Below, piece by piece: positions 33,395-41,212 of a stretch of DNA of 64,000 nucleotides. The first letter of the stretch is position 1, and the number at the start of each line of letters is the position of its first letter. The stretch spans positions 146,492 to 210,491 of the forward strand of contig JAFUWZ010000007.1 in the NCBI GenBank assembly GCA_017471045.1. Direction: 5' to 3'. Both the position numbers and the translations under genes were made by a program. Source of the DNA: Bacteroidales bacterium. Lineage in GTDB: Bacteria > Bacteroidota > Bacteroidia > Bacteroidales > UBA932. The notes beneath the pieces were generated by a model. The model was not told the origin of the DNA and did no database searches. It saw only the letters and a list, made by a program, of their open reading frames with translations.

Positions 33395-33733
33395 AGCCTT
33401 TTTGGTTGTACAAAGGAACCGTTATCAATCCGCTCAACGAACGTCTCGAAACAGCCCAAACAGGACGTAAAAACTTCCGTCCTTTATGGTGCAACTTATT
33501 CTTTGTCGTCTCCGGATACCGGTCTTTTCTCATCGTCTCTATCGGCGAAACGGAAGGGGACAGGAATACCGTTTCTTCCGAAAACCTCCGACAATTGAGC
33601 CGTTTTGTTTGTCGAAGACGCCGTCTGGCCGTCACAATCTAAAGAAGAAAGCTGCCGGAAGCGCTGAAGCTTTTTACCCCTTCAGGGGAAAGCGGTCCCA
33701 ACTGCACGGGCAGCTTATGCTTTCGGGCGTTTG

Positions 33734-34882
33734 CTACAGGCGGCGGGCACCGTCGCTGATGACGACCGGGTAGACCTTCGGCGCGTGGCCGAACTTGGCG
33801 GTAAACTGCTCCACGGCCGCATCGATGAAGGACTGGCAGAGCTCTTTCTTGACAAGGTTGATCGTGCAGCCGCCGAAGCCGCCACCCATCACGCGGGAGC
33901 CGCTGACGTCCATCTTGCGCGCCAGCTTATTGAGGAAGTCCAGCTCCTCGCAGCTCACCTCATACAGCTTGCTCATACCGAAATGCGTCTGGTACATCAT
34001 TTCGCCGGCGGTCTCGTAGTCGCCGCGCTCCAGGGCGTCGCACACATCCAGCACGCGCTGCACTTCGCCGATGACATATTCGGCCCGCAGGAAATCCTCC
34101 TCGGGGATCTCGGCGCGCACTTCCTCCAGCCACACGCGCTTGGCGTCGCTGAGGAACTCCACCTCCGGGTGGTTCTTGCGGATCGCAGCCGCCGCATTCT
34201 CACAGGACTCGCGGCGCTTGTTGTAGGCCGACGAGGCGAGCTCATGCTTGACGCAGCTGTCGATCAGCACCAGCTGGTAGCCGGCAGCCTCCGGATCGAA
34301 GGGGAAGTATTTGTATTCGAGGGTCTTGCAGTTGAGGCGGATCAGGTTGCCGGCCTTGCCGAAGCAGGAGGCGAACTGGTCCATGATGCCGCACTTCACG
34401 CCACAGTAGTTGTGCTCCGTGGACTGGCCGATCTTGGCGAGCTCGAACTTGTCGATGCCGTTGTCGTTGAGCTCATTGATCGCGAACGCGAAGGTGCTCT
34501 CCAGGGCCGCAGAGGACGACAGGCCGGCGCCGAGGGGCACGTCGCCCGCAAAGACGGTGTCGAATCCGGCCACCTTCCCGCCGCGCTTGAGGGTCTCGCG
34601 GCAGACGCCGAAGATGTAGCGCGCCCACTGCTTCTCGGGTTTGTCCTCTTCGTTGAGCCCGAACTCCGCATATTCGTTGTAGTCGAGCGAGAAGGCGCGG
34701 ACCTTGTCGGTGCCGTTGAGGCGGATCGCTGCCATGATGCCCTTGTCGATGGCGCCCGGGAACACATACCCGCCGTTGTAGTCGGTATGCTCGCCGATGA
34801 GGTTGATACGACCCGCGGAAGCGAAGAAGATCCCTTCGCCGCCGAAGCACTCCTGGAATTTTGCTGCAATCTTTTCTTTCAT
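33734..34882 (-). CDS. galK: Galactokinase
   Basis: 382 residues of the GHMP kinase family. Galactokinase signature GRINLIGEHTDYNGG at 24-38, ATP-binding motif PLGAGLSSSAALE, and the C-terminal GGGFGGCTINLV. It phosphorylates galactose at C1 as the entry to the Leloir pathway; no galT, galE or galactose transporter is adjacent. A possible -7 element TATATTTG lies at 34928-34935 on the minus strand, giving a leader of about 45 nt. Confidence 0.96.
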   Translation of the reverse strand: MKEKIAAKFQECFGGEGIFFASAGRINLIGEHTDYNGGYVFPGAIDKGIMAAIRLNGTDKVRAFSLDYNEYAEFGLNEEDKPEKQWARYIFGVCRETLKRGGKVAGFDTVFAGDVPLGAGLSSSAALESTFAFAINELNDNGIDKFELAKIGQSTEHNYCGVKCGIMDQFASCFGKAGNLIRLNCKTLEYKYFPFDPEAAGYQLVLIDSCVKHELASSAYNKRRESCENAAAAIRKNHPEVEFLSDAKRVWLEEVRAEIPEEDFLRAEYVIGEVQRVLDVCDALERGDYETAGEMMYQTHFGMSKLYEVSCEELDFLNKLARKMDVSGSRVMGGGFGGCTINLVKKELCQSFIDAAVEQFTAKFGHAPKVYPVVISDGARRL

Positions 34883-34927
34883 GGTGAGAATTATTTATTT
34901 GGTTATCATTTTCAGCTGCATAGCTTA

Positions 34928-34935
34928 CAAATATA
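34928..34935 (-). promoter_or_regulatory. -7 element TATATTTG for galK
   Basis: Exact TAnnTTTG match 45 nt before the galK start, just beyond the 3' end of the upstream hydrolase gene. No clear -33 TTG. Confidence 0.35.
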
Positions 34936-34947
34936 AGTATTTTCTCA

Positions 34948-35907
34948 TTAAAAGACCATACGCAGGAACACGGGACGATGGTCGCTGACGCCGCCCTGGT
35001 AGCGAGGGCCGACGTAGGTGCGCAGCGGCTTCTGTCCGGCATAGCTGCGGTCGCGCGTGGTCAGGAAAGGGATGTGGCAGACCCGGAAATGCGCGCCGGG
35101 AGCCAGGTCCGGGGATACCAGGCACTGGTCGATCAGCTCCCAGCGGCCCTCAAAGCGGATGCTGCCATCGCCCTTTTCGGCCAGGGGCCTTGTCAAGTTA
35201 ACATAATTTTTATCCAGCAAGCGGTACAGGGGAGCGTCGGGTGTATCGTTGAAGTCTCCGAGAGCGACTTGTCGTGCCCAGCCGGCTTGCGCCAGCGAAT
35301 CGGACAAGGCTGCGAGACGGCGCACGGCAGCCTCCCGCCGGGGCTCTGCGGCCGCGCCGCCGTACTTCGACGGATGGTGGCAGATCACGACCGCCAGGCT
35401 GTCCCCGCACTTCTTACGCAGCAGCGAGAGCAGCATGTCGCGCGTCTGCACGCCCGGCACGCGGACCGGAACCGTCCGTACCGTGTCCAAGCGCGACCGA
35501 CGGTACAACAAGGCCACATCGATCCCGCGCGGATCCGGCGAATCGTAGTGGATGATCCCGTAGTCGGCTTTGCGAAGAAGCGTTTCGTCCAGAAGCTTGC
35601 GCAGGACGAAACGGTTCTCGACTTCCGCGAGGCCGATCAGGTCCGGCAAAGCGCCTTCTTCGTCGGCGAGGTACAGGAGGGTCTTCGCGATGGCGTTGCA
35701 TTTGGTGAAGAACCGCCGGGCCGTCCAGTGGCGCGCTCCGCCGGCGGAGAATTCGGCATCGGACGCGCCCGTCCCGCCGTCGTGCCAGTCAAAGAAGTTC
35801 TCGACGTTCCAGAACACGGCCCGCAGGGTATCTCCGGGAGCGGCAGCGCTGCTTTGCAGCGGCAGAAACAGGACGAGCGAAAGCAGCAGACAGCCCCTAC
35901 TTGTCAC
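34948..35907 (-). CDS. Exported endonuclease/exonuclease/phosphatase-family protein
   Basis: From the GTG at 35907 the protein has 319 residues and starts with a clean signal peptide (VTSRGCLLLSLVLFLPLQSS-AAA). The frame extends to an ATG at 36003, adding 32 basic residues that would mask it. EEP-fold motifs: FWNVENFFDW, IGLAEVENR, RGIDVALLYRR, ICHHPSKYGG, ALGDFNDTPD and SDHRPVF, giving the metal-binding Asn, Glu, Asp and His. Such proteins cleave phosphodiesters of nucleic acids or lipids; the secreted substrate is unknown. Confidence 0.75.
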   Translation of the reverse strand: MTSRGCLLLSLVLFLPLQSSAAAPGDTLRAVFWNVENFFDWHDGGTGASDAEFSAGGARHWTARRFFTKCNAIAKTLLYLADEEGALPDLIGLAEVENRFVLRKLLDETLLRKADYGIIHYDSPDPRGIDVALLYRRSRLDTVRTVPVRVPGVQTRDMLLSLLRKKCGDSLAVVICHHPSKYGGAAAEPRREAAVRRLAALSDSLAQAGWARQVALGDFNDTPDAPLYRLLDKNYVNLTRPLAEKGDGSIRFEGRWELIDQCLVSPDLAPGAHFRVCHIPFLTTRDRSYAGQKPLRTYVGPRYQGGVSDHRPVFLRMVF

Positions 35908-36040
35908 GCCAAAGGGATGATATTGTGAGGATCGATGACACGACAAACGAGATTGTCGAAATAATTCGGACATAGCATAGTTAAGTTTATGGTTCGGCGA
36001 CAAAGGTGGAAATTATTTTTTATTCCCGCAAAGTATCATA

Positions 36041-36220
36041 TTAATATGGGCGCGTGATGGCCTTGCCATTTTTGGTTTGCGTTGCGGAACGGGTAAAGAT
36101 CTTTGTGCCGTAGCTTTGGGTAATACGCCAGTTCATCTCGCTGATATAGGAGTTTCCACCCGAAGAAAAGTGCAAGCGGCACCAAGATTTCGGGCTTTGA
36201 GCAGGTTTATTCTGCGACAT
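36041..36220 (-). CDS. Short unassigned ORF, or repeat remnant, in the ychF upstream region
   Basis: A 59-codon frame from ATG 36220 to TAA 36041. The second half reads EMNWRITQSYGTKIFTRSAT and ends KAITRPY, with normal amino-acid composition, while the first half looks non-coding. It lies antisense to the ychF leader and has no promoter of its own. It may be the tail of an insertion or dispersed element rather than a gene. No family recognised. Confidence 0.25.
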   Translation of the reverse strand: MSQNKPAQSPKSWCRLHFSSGGNSYISEMNWRITQSYGTKIFTRSATQTKNGKAITRPY

Positions 36221-36234
36221 TGGGCAGAAATGCT

Positions 36235-36242
36235 TATTTTTG
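36235..36242 (+). promoter_or_regulatory. -7 element TATTTTTG for ychF
   Basis: Exact TAnnTTTG match 19 nt before the ychF ATG at 36262. Confidence 0.4.
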
Positions 36243-36261
36243 TCAGAACAAAAAACTGACT

Positions 36262-37365
36262 ATGTCCCTGAAATGCGGTATCGTGGGGCTCCCGAATGTC
36301 GGGAAATCCACTCTTTTCAACTGTATCAGCTCCGGCAAGGCCCAGAGCGCCAATTTCCCTTTCTGTACGATCGAACCCAACCTCGGCTCCACCAATGTGC
36401 CGGACCGGCGCCTGGATGCGCTGGTCGAGATCTGCCACCCCAAGAGCGTAGTGCCGGCAACGGTGGACATCGTGGATATCGCGGGCCTGGTGCGGGGCGC
36501 CAGCCACGGTGAGGGCCTGGGCAACCAGTTCCTCGCCAACATCCGCGAGTGCGACGCGATCCTGCACGTGCTGCGCTGTTTCGACGATGGCAACGTCGTC
36601 CACGTGGACGGCAGCGTGGACCCGGTGCGCGACAAGGAAGTCGTGGATCTGGAGCTCCAGATCAAGGACCTGGAGACGGTCAACGCGCGCCTGGCCAAGG
36701 TGGAAAAGGCGGGTAAGATGGGCGGCGACAAGGAGGCTCGCAAGCTGGCCGACCTGCTGACGCGCTACAAGGAGGCCCTGGAGCAGGGCCGGTCCTGCCG
36801 CAGCGTGGAGCTGCTCAACGAAGAGGAAGCCGCGCTCGCCCACGACCTGTTCCTGCTGACCAACAAGCCGGTCCTGTACGTCTGCAACGTCGATGACGCC
36901 TCCGCTGTGCGCGGAAACGAGTACGTGGATGCCGTGCGCGAAGCCGTCAAGGACGAGCGGGCGGAGATCCTGGTCATCTCGGCCAAGACCGAGGCGGAAA
37001 TCGCCGAGATGGACGATTTCGACGACCGGCAGATGTTCCTGGAGGAAATGGGACTGACCGAATCAGGCGTCGTGCGCCTCATCCAAGGCGCTTACCACCT
37101 GCTGGGCCTCCAGACCTTCTTCACGGCCGGCGCGGACGAATGCCGGGCGTGGACGATCCGTAAGGGAGATAAGGCGCCGAAAGCCGCGGGCGTCATCCAC
37201 ACGGACTTCGAGCGCGGCTTCATCAGGGCGGAGGTCATCAAGTACGATGACTATGTACAGTACCGGACGGAAGCGGCTGTCCGCGCCGCCGGCAAGATGG
37301 GGATCGAGGGGAAAGACTACGTCGTCCAGGACGGCGACATCATGCACTTCCTCTTCAACGTCTGA
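36262..37365 (+). CDS. ychF: Redox-regulated ATPase YchF (OLA1 family)
   Basis: 367 residues from the ATG at 36262 ([20 protein letters not shown]). Obg-related P-loop GLPNVGKST at 9-17, switch [22 protein letters not shown], a helical coiled-coil insertion, and a C-terminal TGS domain ([16 protein letters not shown]). YchF prefers ATP over GTP because the G4 motif is not NKxD; here it reads NVDD after VLYVC. It associates with ribosomes. Confidence 0.96.
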   Translation: MSLKCGIVGLPNVGKSTLFNCISSGKAQSANFPFCTIEPNLGSTNVPDRRLDALVEICHPKSVVPATVDIVDIAGLVRGASHGEGLGNQFLANIRECDAILHVLRCFDDGNVVHVDGSVDPVRDKEVVDLELQIKDLETVNARLAKVEKAGKMGGDKEARKLADLLTRYKEALEQGRSCRSVELLNEEEAALAHDLFLLTNKPVLYVCNVDDASAVRGNEYVDAVREAVKDERAEILVISAKTEAEIAEMDDFDDRQMFLEEMGLTESGVVRLIQGAYHLLGLQTFFTAGADECRAWTIRKGDKAPKAAGVIHTDFERGFIRAEVIKYDDYVQYRTEAAVRAAGKMGIEGKDYVVQDGDIMHFLFNV

Positions 37366-37391
37366 CAAAGAAGCGCACCCCCGGGATTCGC

Positions 37392-38456
37392 TTAGCTGCT
37401 CTTGGGTTGCAAGTTGATGGATATACTTGCCGTCGTCCCATATCCGTCGTCATACCGGATCGTATAGGTCCTCAAGATGTCCGATTTGACCGGCACGTAC
37501 TCGATACAGGGGCGGCCGTTGAAATCGCCTAAGTAGAACTGCACGCTCGAAGACGACGGGATGTCTACTGACAAGTATTCCGAATTGAAATAAAGCAACG
37601 AGTTCTCCGTATTGTTCCACAGATAAGTGCGATGGACCTGACCGACAATGGGGTGATTGTCATAAATGAACTCCTGCCGATTGAAACTGGTGGAGAATTT
37701 AAGATCGAAGGGCACGTGGGGTCGGAGGATACTCTCGACCGTTCCGTCCGAACAGGTGGCCGTGATCCAGATCTGGTCAGTACCTCCTGCTGCGCCTTTC
37801 ATCACGCACATATATGCCCCGAGGTACTCTGTCGTGACCGAGACAAGGCTTGACTTGGTCGCATACGACTGCACCGTCGAAACAAACTTTTTGTGCGTCA
37901 CGTCGTACAGCCTGAAGTAAAGCGTGGAGCCCTTGTCCAAGCGGAAATCCATCCCAGAGTCCCACACGAAAGTGGACAGGCTCCTGTAGTCGGAACCGTA
38001 GTAGAAACTATAGTCGGGAGACTCGACCTCGAATGAGACGGTTTTCACTTCTTTTCCTGCATAGGAGAAAACGACAGGGCAGACATAGGTATAGTCCACA
38101 CGGCTCAGGAACTTGACCCGATAGACGGAGAATACCCCCGTCGGTGCGGAAGAGGCTCCCGAGAAATCAATGACAGGGGACACCCTGCTGGAGGAGTTTA
38201 CGCCCGTGGCCCGGATCTCGAAGCCGCCCGTCGTATAGACATAACTGCCGGCGATCCGGTCATACAGCTGGAAGGTGTAGGTATTGTCCGCCACGTCATC
38301 ATACGTGAGCCTGAACGTGGAGCTGACTTCCGATGAACCGTAATAGATGGCATACCGGGAGGATACGACTTCGATCGTGACCTGCCGGTATAATTCACTC
38401 ATGCGGGTGCCGTACTTGTCGTAGCTGATGTTCCAGGTCACCTTACCCGTCTTCAA
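37392..38456 (-). CDS. C-terminal part of a frameshifted surface lipoprotein
   Basis: The frame begins at a TTG overlapping the stop of the upstream ORF, but its protein continues seamlessly upstream in the same frame as DLDADSKSFTIQALKTGKVT. So this is the downstream half of the gene at 38453-40927, separated by a -1 frameshift near 38497-38499. It holds two related beta-domains of about 100 residues, each with YYGS after a conserved strand (SSRYAIYYGSSEV and DYSFYYGSDYRS), then a further beta-rich region ending YDDGYGTTASISINLQPKSS. It may be translated only if the shift is corrected by slippage, is a sequencing error, or reverts. Confidence 0.6.
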   Translation of the reverse strand: MKTGKVTWNISYDKYGTRMSELYRQVTIEVVSSRYAIYYGSSEVSSTFRLTYDDVADNTYTFQLYDRIAGSYVYTTGGFEIRATGVNSSSRVSPVIDFSGASSAPTGVFSVYRVKFLSRVDYTYVCPVVFSYAGKEVKTVSFEVESPDYSFYYGSDYRSLSTFVWDSGMDFRLDKGSTLYFRLYDVTHKKFVSTVQSYATKSSLVSVTTEYLGAYMCVMKGAAGGTDQIWITATCSDGTVESILRPHVPFDLKFSTSFNRQEFIYDNHPIVGQVHRTYLWNNTENSLLYFNSEYLSVDIPSSSSVQFYLGDFNGRPCIEYVPVKSDILRTYTIRYDDGYGTTASISINLQPKSS

Positions 38457-40927
38457 CGCCTGGATCGTGAAGGACTTGCTGTCCGCATCCAGGTCAGGGA
38501 CGCGATGGACTCGTCGCCCGTTGCCGACAGCGTCAGATAGTCGGGATCCATCGCTTCTGCCCCGTGGAAGACATTCATAATGTACAGTTTGGTGGATTCT
38601 CCCTTGGCAAGCGTGATTTCTTCGCCAATGGAAACGGCACTGCTCAAGTCCGCGCTCTTCGACAGAAGCAGATCTTTGGGGACGTACAAAGTCACCTCAC
38701 GCTCGAAGTGGAGGTCTGTCTCATCATCGTCGTACTTCAGCACCCAGCTCACCCAGCCACCGCCGCCAGAGGTGAACGCAACGCGCCACCAGGTCTGCTC
38801 GCCATCCGTATAGACATCGTTGCTGTACTCCTGATAGAGCGACGCGGTCCGCACGCCAAAGGAGTGGTGGTTGCCCGGAAGATCCGTCCCGTCCTTCGTG
38901 CTCAACTTGATCAGGTAGCCGTACCCCTGACGGATCTCCGTCGGACCATCCAGCAGCACGACGTTCCCCCGGTCGTCCTGACGGCACATCTTCAGCACCA
39001 GATCGTCCGCCGTGTATTTCGGCTTGATCGTGACCTTGCACTTCGCAGACAGGTTACCGTCTTTCGTGATGACTACAACGTCACAGCTCGAGCCGGGCAC
39101 GCCCACCGCCGTCACCGTCACTTCCCGCGTCGTCGTCCACTCTTCACCCGGGGAGACGGTCGCGCAGCCCGTATTGCTCGACCCCCAGTAAAGATGCTTC
39201 TCCGCCGCGTTCGACGGACTGACCGTCGCTTTCAGCGTCGCGCTCTCGCCCGGAGCCAGTCTCAGCTCCGTCTTGTCCAGCGTCACGCCCGTCACCGCCA
39301 CAGGCGGCACCACCGTCACCCGGCACGCCGCCTCGCCGGCGCGGTAGTGGTCCGTCTCGCTCACACGCACCGTCACAACCGTCTCGCCTGCCGACTGCGC
39401 CGTCAGGTGACCGCCGCCGTCCACCGTCACCACCGACGGGTCCGCGGACTCATAGCTCAGCACGCCCCCCTCGACCAGCGAGTAGCACAGGCCCACGCCG
39501 ATCAGACCCGTCTGGCCCACCGTCAGCGTCTGCGACGTCTTCGTCAGGCGGAGTTCCGGGTCGCCCTTCCAGCTGTCGTCGCCCGTCCCGGCCAGCTTGT
39601 AGAATGCTACCTCCTCGCGTACCGACACCGTCGGAGCGACCGCGCGGAAGACACGCGAGCTCACCGTGTAGGCCAGGTCGCGCGTCGTGCCCTGGTTGCG
39701 GTACCGCTGCGCCCCGCTCACCGTCGTCGGCTTCCAGTCCGTCGCCGGACCCTTCGACTGGCTCGTCAGGTAGTTCGTCCCGCTTACAGCGCCCAGGTAC
39801 TTCCCGTCGCCCGTCTTCAGCGCGAACGTCCCGCTCGCCGTTCCTTCCTCCACCGTCAGGATCTCCACCCGTTCGTCCGGGTCCACGATCGCGTCGCCCT
39901 GCTTCACCACGGCCACCGACGCACGTTCGTTCGCGTTCTGTACCTTGCTCATCGCGTATCCGATCCCGTCCGAAGCCGGGGACAGGATCACCTTGCTCCC
40001 CGTCGTCAGGTACTTCGGGTCCGTCACCTTACCGTAGGTCGCGTCCCCTGACGGGGCCGCCCCCTTCATATCCACCGTCACGACGGCGATACGGCCGCGC
40101 TCGAAATTCTTCCCCGGAGGGACCGTCACTTCGCGGGACAGGCTTCCCTTGCTCCCGCTCACCGTCACCGTCAGCTGCGTGCCCGACACCGCTGCCGGCA
40201 GCACGCCCAGCCACACGTCCTTCAGCGAGGACGTCAGCGCCGTCACGTCCGCCGAAGCCGTCTCAACGGCCGTCACCGTTCCCGTTCCGAAGTCATAGTC
40301 CGCTTCGCCAGACAGGGCCGCACCCGAGCTACGCAGCTGAACGTATCCGACCGTGCCCAGAGACGGGTCCACGTTCGTCAGCGTCAGCTTCACGTACGCG
40401 CTCAGGTGTCCCGGAGTGAAGTCCACACGGGAAGGAGCCGCCGCGTACGCCTCAGAGGAGGCCACCAGCAGCTGCGCCGACTCGTCCACCGACGACGGGA
40501 GCGGGACCTGCGTCCCCGGGACCGACACGCGCACCGTGCGGCTGCTCCCGCCCCGGACGTTCACCTTCGCCGACGAGGGGCTCAGCATATAGAACCGGTA
40601 CGGGTCCGAGCCCGCCGGCAGCGGGAACAGCGCGTCGAACGTCGCACGCTTCCCGTCAGACTCCGCCTGCACAGGCACGTCCATCCCGGAGCCGAAGTCG
40701 TCCGGGAACACAGACACCTCCGTGTCGTTCGAGGTCCACAGCACCGGGTAGCTGTCCCCTTCGGGCGACGTGAACGCCGTGCGCGTCTCCGGAACGCCCG
40801 CCGTGAAATGGACCACGCGGCCCGGCTGCGTCTCCGGCTGCGCAGACTCCGCCGGGGAGCGCTGGCATGAATACAGCGCCGCCACGCACGACGACATCGC
40901 CAATAGCATTCTCATCGATCGTCTCAT
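38453..40927 (-). CDS. Surface lipoprotein with fimbrillin-like N-terminus and BIg2 domains (N-terminal part of a frameshifted gene)
   Basis: 824 residues. Signal peptide with lipobox (SCVAALYSC-Q). Residues 35-270 resemble Bacteroidales fimbrillin-type domains (PETRTAFTSPEGDSYPVLW, VSVFPDDFGSG). About 470-560 and 565-650 are BIg2-type Ig domains (KTSQTLTVGQTGL; VTGVTLDKTELRLAPGESAT). The tail after DESIAS is out of frame and ends MRTASPSRSRR. Restoring one base in the GGG run at 38497-38499 (CCC on the coding strand) would read ...DESIASPDLDADSKSF and fuse it with the ORF at 37392-38456, a protein of about 1190 residues. Likely surface adhesin or fimbria-related; function inferred from domains only. 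Confidence 0.7.
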   Translation of the reverse strand: MRRSMRMLLAMSSCVAALYSCQRSPAESAQPETQPGRVVHFTAGVPETRTAFTSPEGDSYPVLWTSNDTEVSVFPDDFGSGMDVPVQAESDGKRATFDALFPLPAGSDPYRFYMLSPSSAKVNVRGGSSRTVRVSVPGTQVPLPSSVDESAQLLVASSEAYAAAPSRVDFTPGHLSAYVKLTLTNVDPSLGTVGYVQLRSSGAALSGEADYDFGTGTVTAVETASADVTALTSSLKDVWLGVLPAAVSGTQLTVTVSGSKGSLSREVTVPPGKNFERGRIAVVTVDMKGAAPSGDATYGKVTDPKYLTTGSKVILSPASDGIGYAMSKVQNANERASVAVVKQGDAIVDPDERVEILTVEEGTASGTFALKTGDGKYLGAVSGTNYLTSQSKGPATDWKPTTVSGAQRYRNQGTTRDLAYTVSSRVFRAVAPTVSVREEVAFYKLAGTGDDSWKGDPELRLTKTSQTLTVGQTGLIGVGLCYSLVEGGVLSYESADPSVVTVDGGGHLTAQSAGETVVTVRVSETDHYRAGEAACRVTVVPPVAVTGVTLDKTELRLAPGESATLKATVSPSNAAEKHLYWGSSNTGCATVSPGEEWTTTREVTVTAVGVPGSSCDVVVITKDGNLSAKCKVTIKPKYTADDLVLKMCRQDDRGNVVLLDGPTEIRQGYGYLIKLSTKDGTDLPGNHHSFGVRTASLYQEYSNDVYTDGEQTWWRVAFTSGGGGWVSWVLKYDDDETDLHFEREVTLYVPKDLLLSKSADLSSAVSIGEEITLAKGESTKLYIMNVFHGAEAMDPDYLTLSATGDESIASLTWMRTASPSRSRR

Positions 40928-40939
40928 AAGGCTGCAATT

Positions 40940-41104
40940 TTATAGGGTCCCCCAATTGTCGCCCGTGCCGGGCTCGATCTCGCCTGATCCCAGGCTTGTC
41001 TGGCAGAGCGAAGCGTCGCTTTCGCAGGTCAGTATCTCGCACGCGGGGTGCGCGTACGGAAACCGGCGGAATACGTCATTGCGTACGATTTCAGGATTTG
41101 TCAT
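40940..41104 (-). CDS. Small acidic-tailed protein upstream of the surface lipoprotein
   Basis: A 54-codon ORF starting MTNPEIVRNDVFRRFPYAHP and ending GEIEPGTGDNWGTL. Codon use is regular, it contains three Cys (ACEIL, TCESD, SLCQT), and its stop is 12 bp before the lipoprotein ATG. Short proteins of this style (hydrophilic, Gly/Glu/Trp-rich tail) commonly precede surface-protein genes in Bacteroidales, but I know no function. A weak -7 element (TATATTGG) lies about 25 nt upstream on the same strand. Confidence 0.5.
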   Translation of the reverse strand: MTNPEIVRNDVFRRFPYAHPACEILTCESDASLCQTSLGSGEIEPGTGDNWGTL

Positions 41105-41149
41105 CTTGTCGAATTATTTTCTGACGGCCAATATACAGATTATTTTTTC

Positions 41150-41187
41150 CACAAACAAAACCGCCCGAGCCTTTTTCAGGCCGGGCG
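41150..41187 (-). terminator. Terminator after the PpiD-like gene
   Basis: Minus strand: CGCCCG-GCCT, GAAAA loop, AGGC-T-CGGGCG, followed by GGTTTTGTTTG. A 10-bp stem with one bulge and a T-rich tail, 26 bp after the stop of the gene ending at 41213. Confidence 0.8.
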
Positions 41188-41212
41188 ATTCCATATCCGG
41201 GGCAGAGGGCTT

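Noticed and set aside
33186-33642. Two overlapping ORFs (149 codons minus, 78 codons plus) in the LuxR-galK gap
   Set aside because: Non-ATG starts; one runs out of frame through the LuxR domain and neither shows a domain. The possibility of a dispersed repeat remains but cannot be supported from one copy.
38564-40051. His/Arg-rich ORF opposite the surface lipoprotein
   Set aside because: Shadow frame of a Val/Thr/Ser-rich gene; no start signals and implausible composition.
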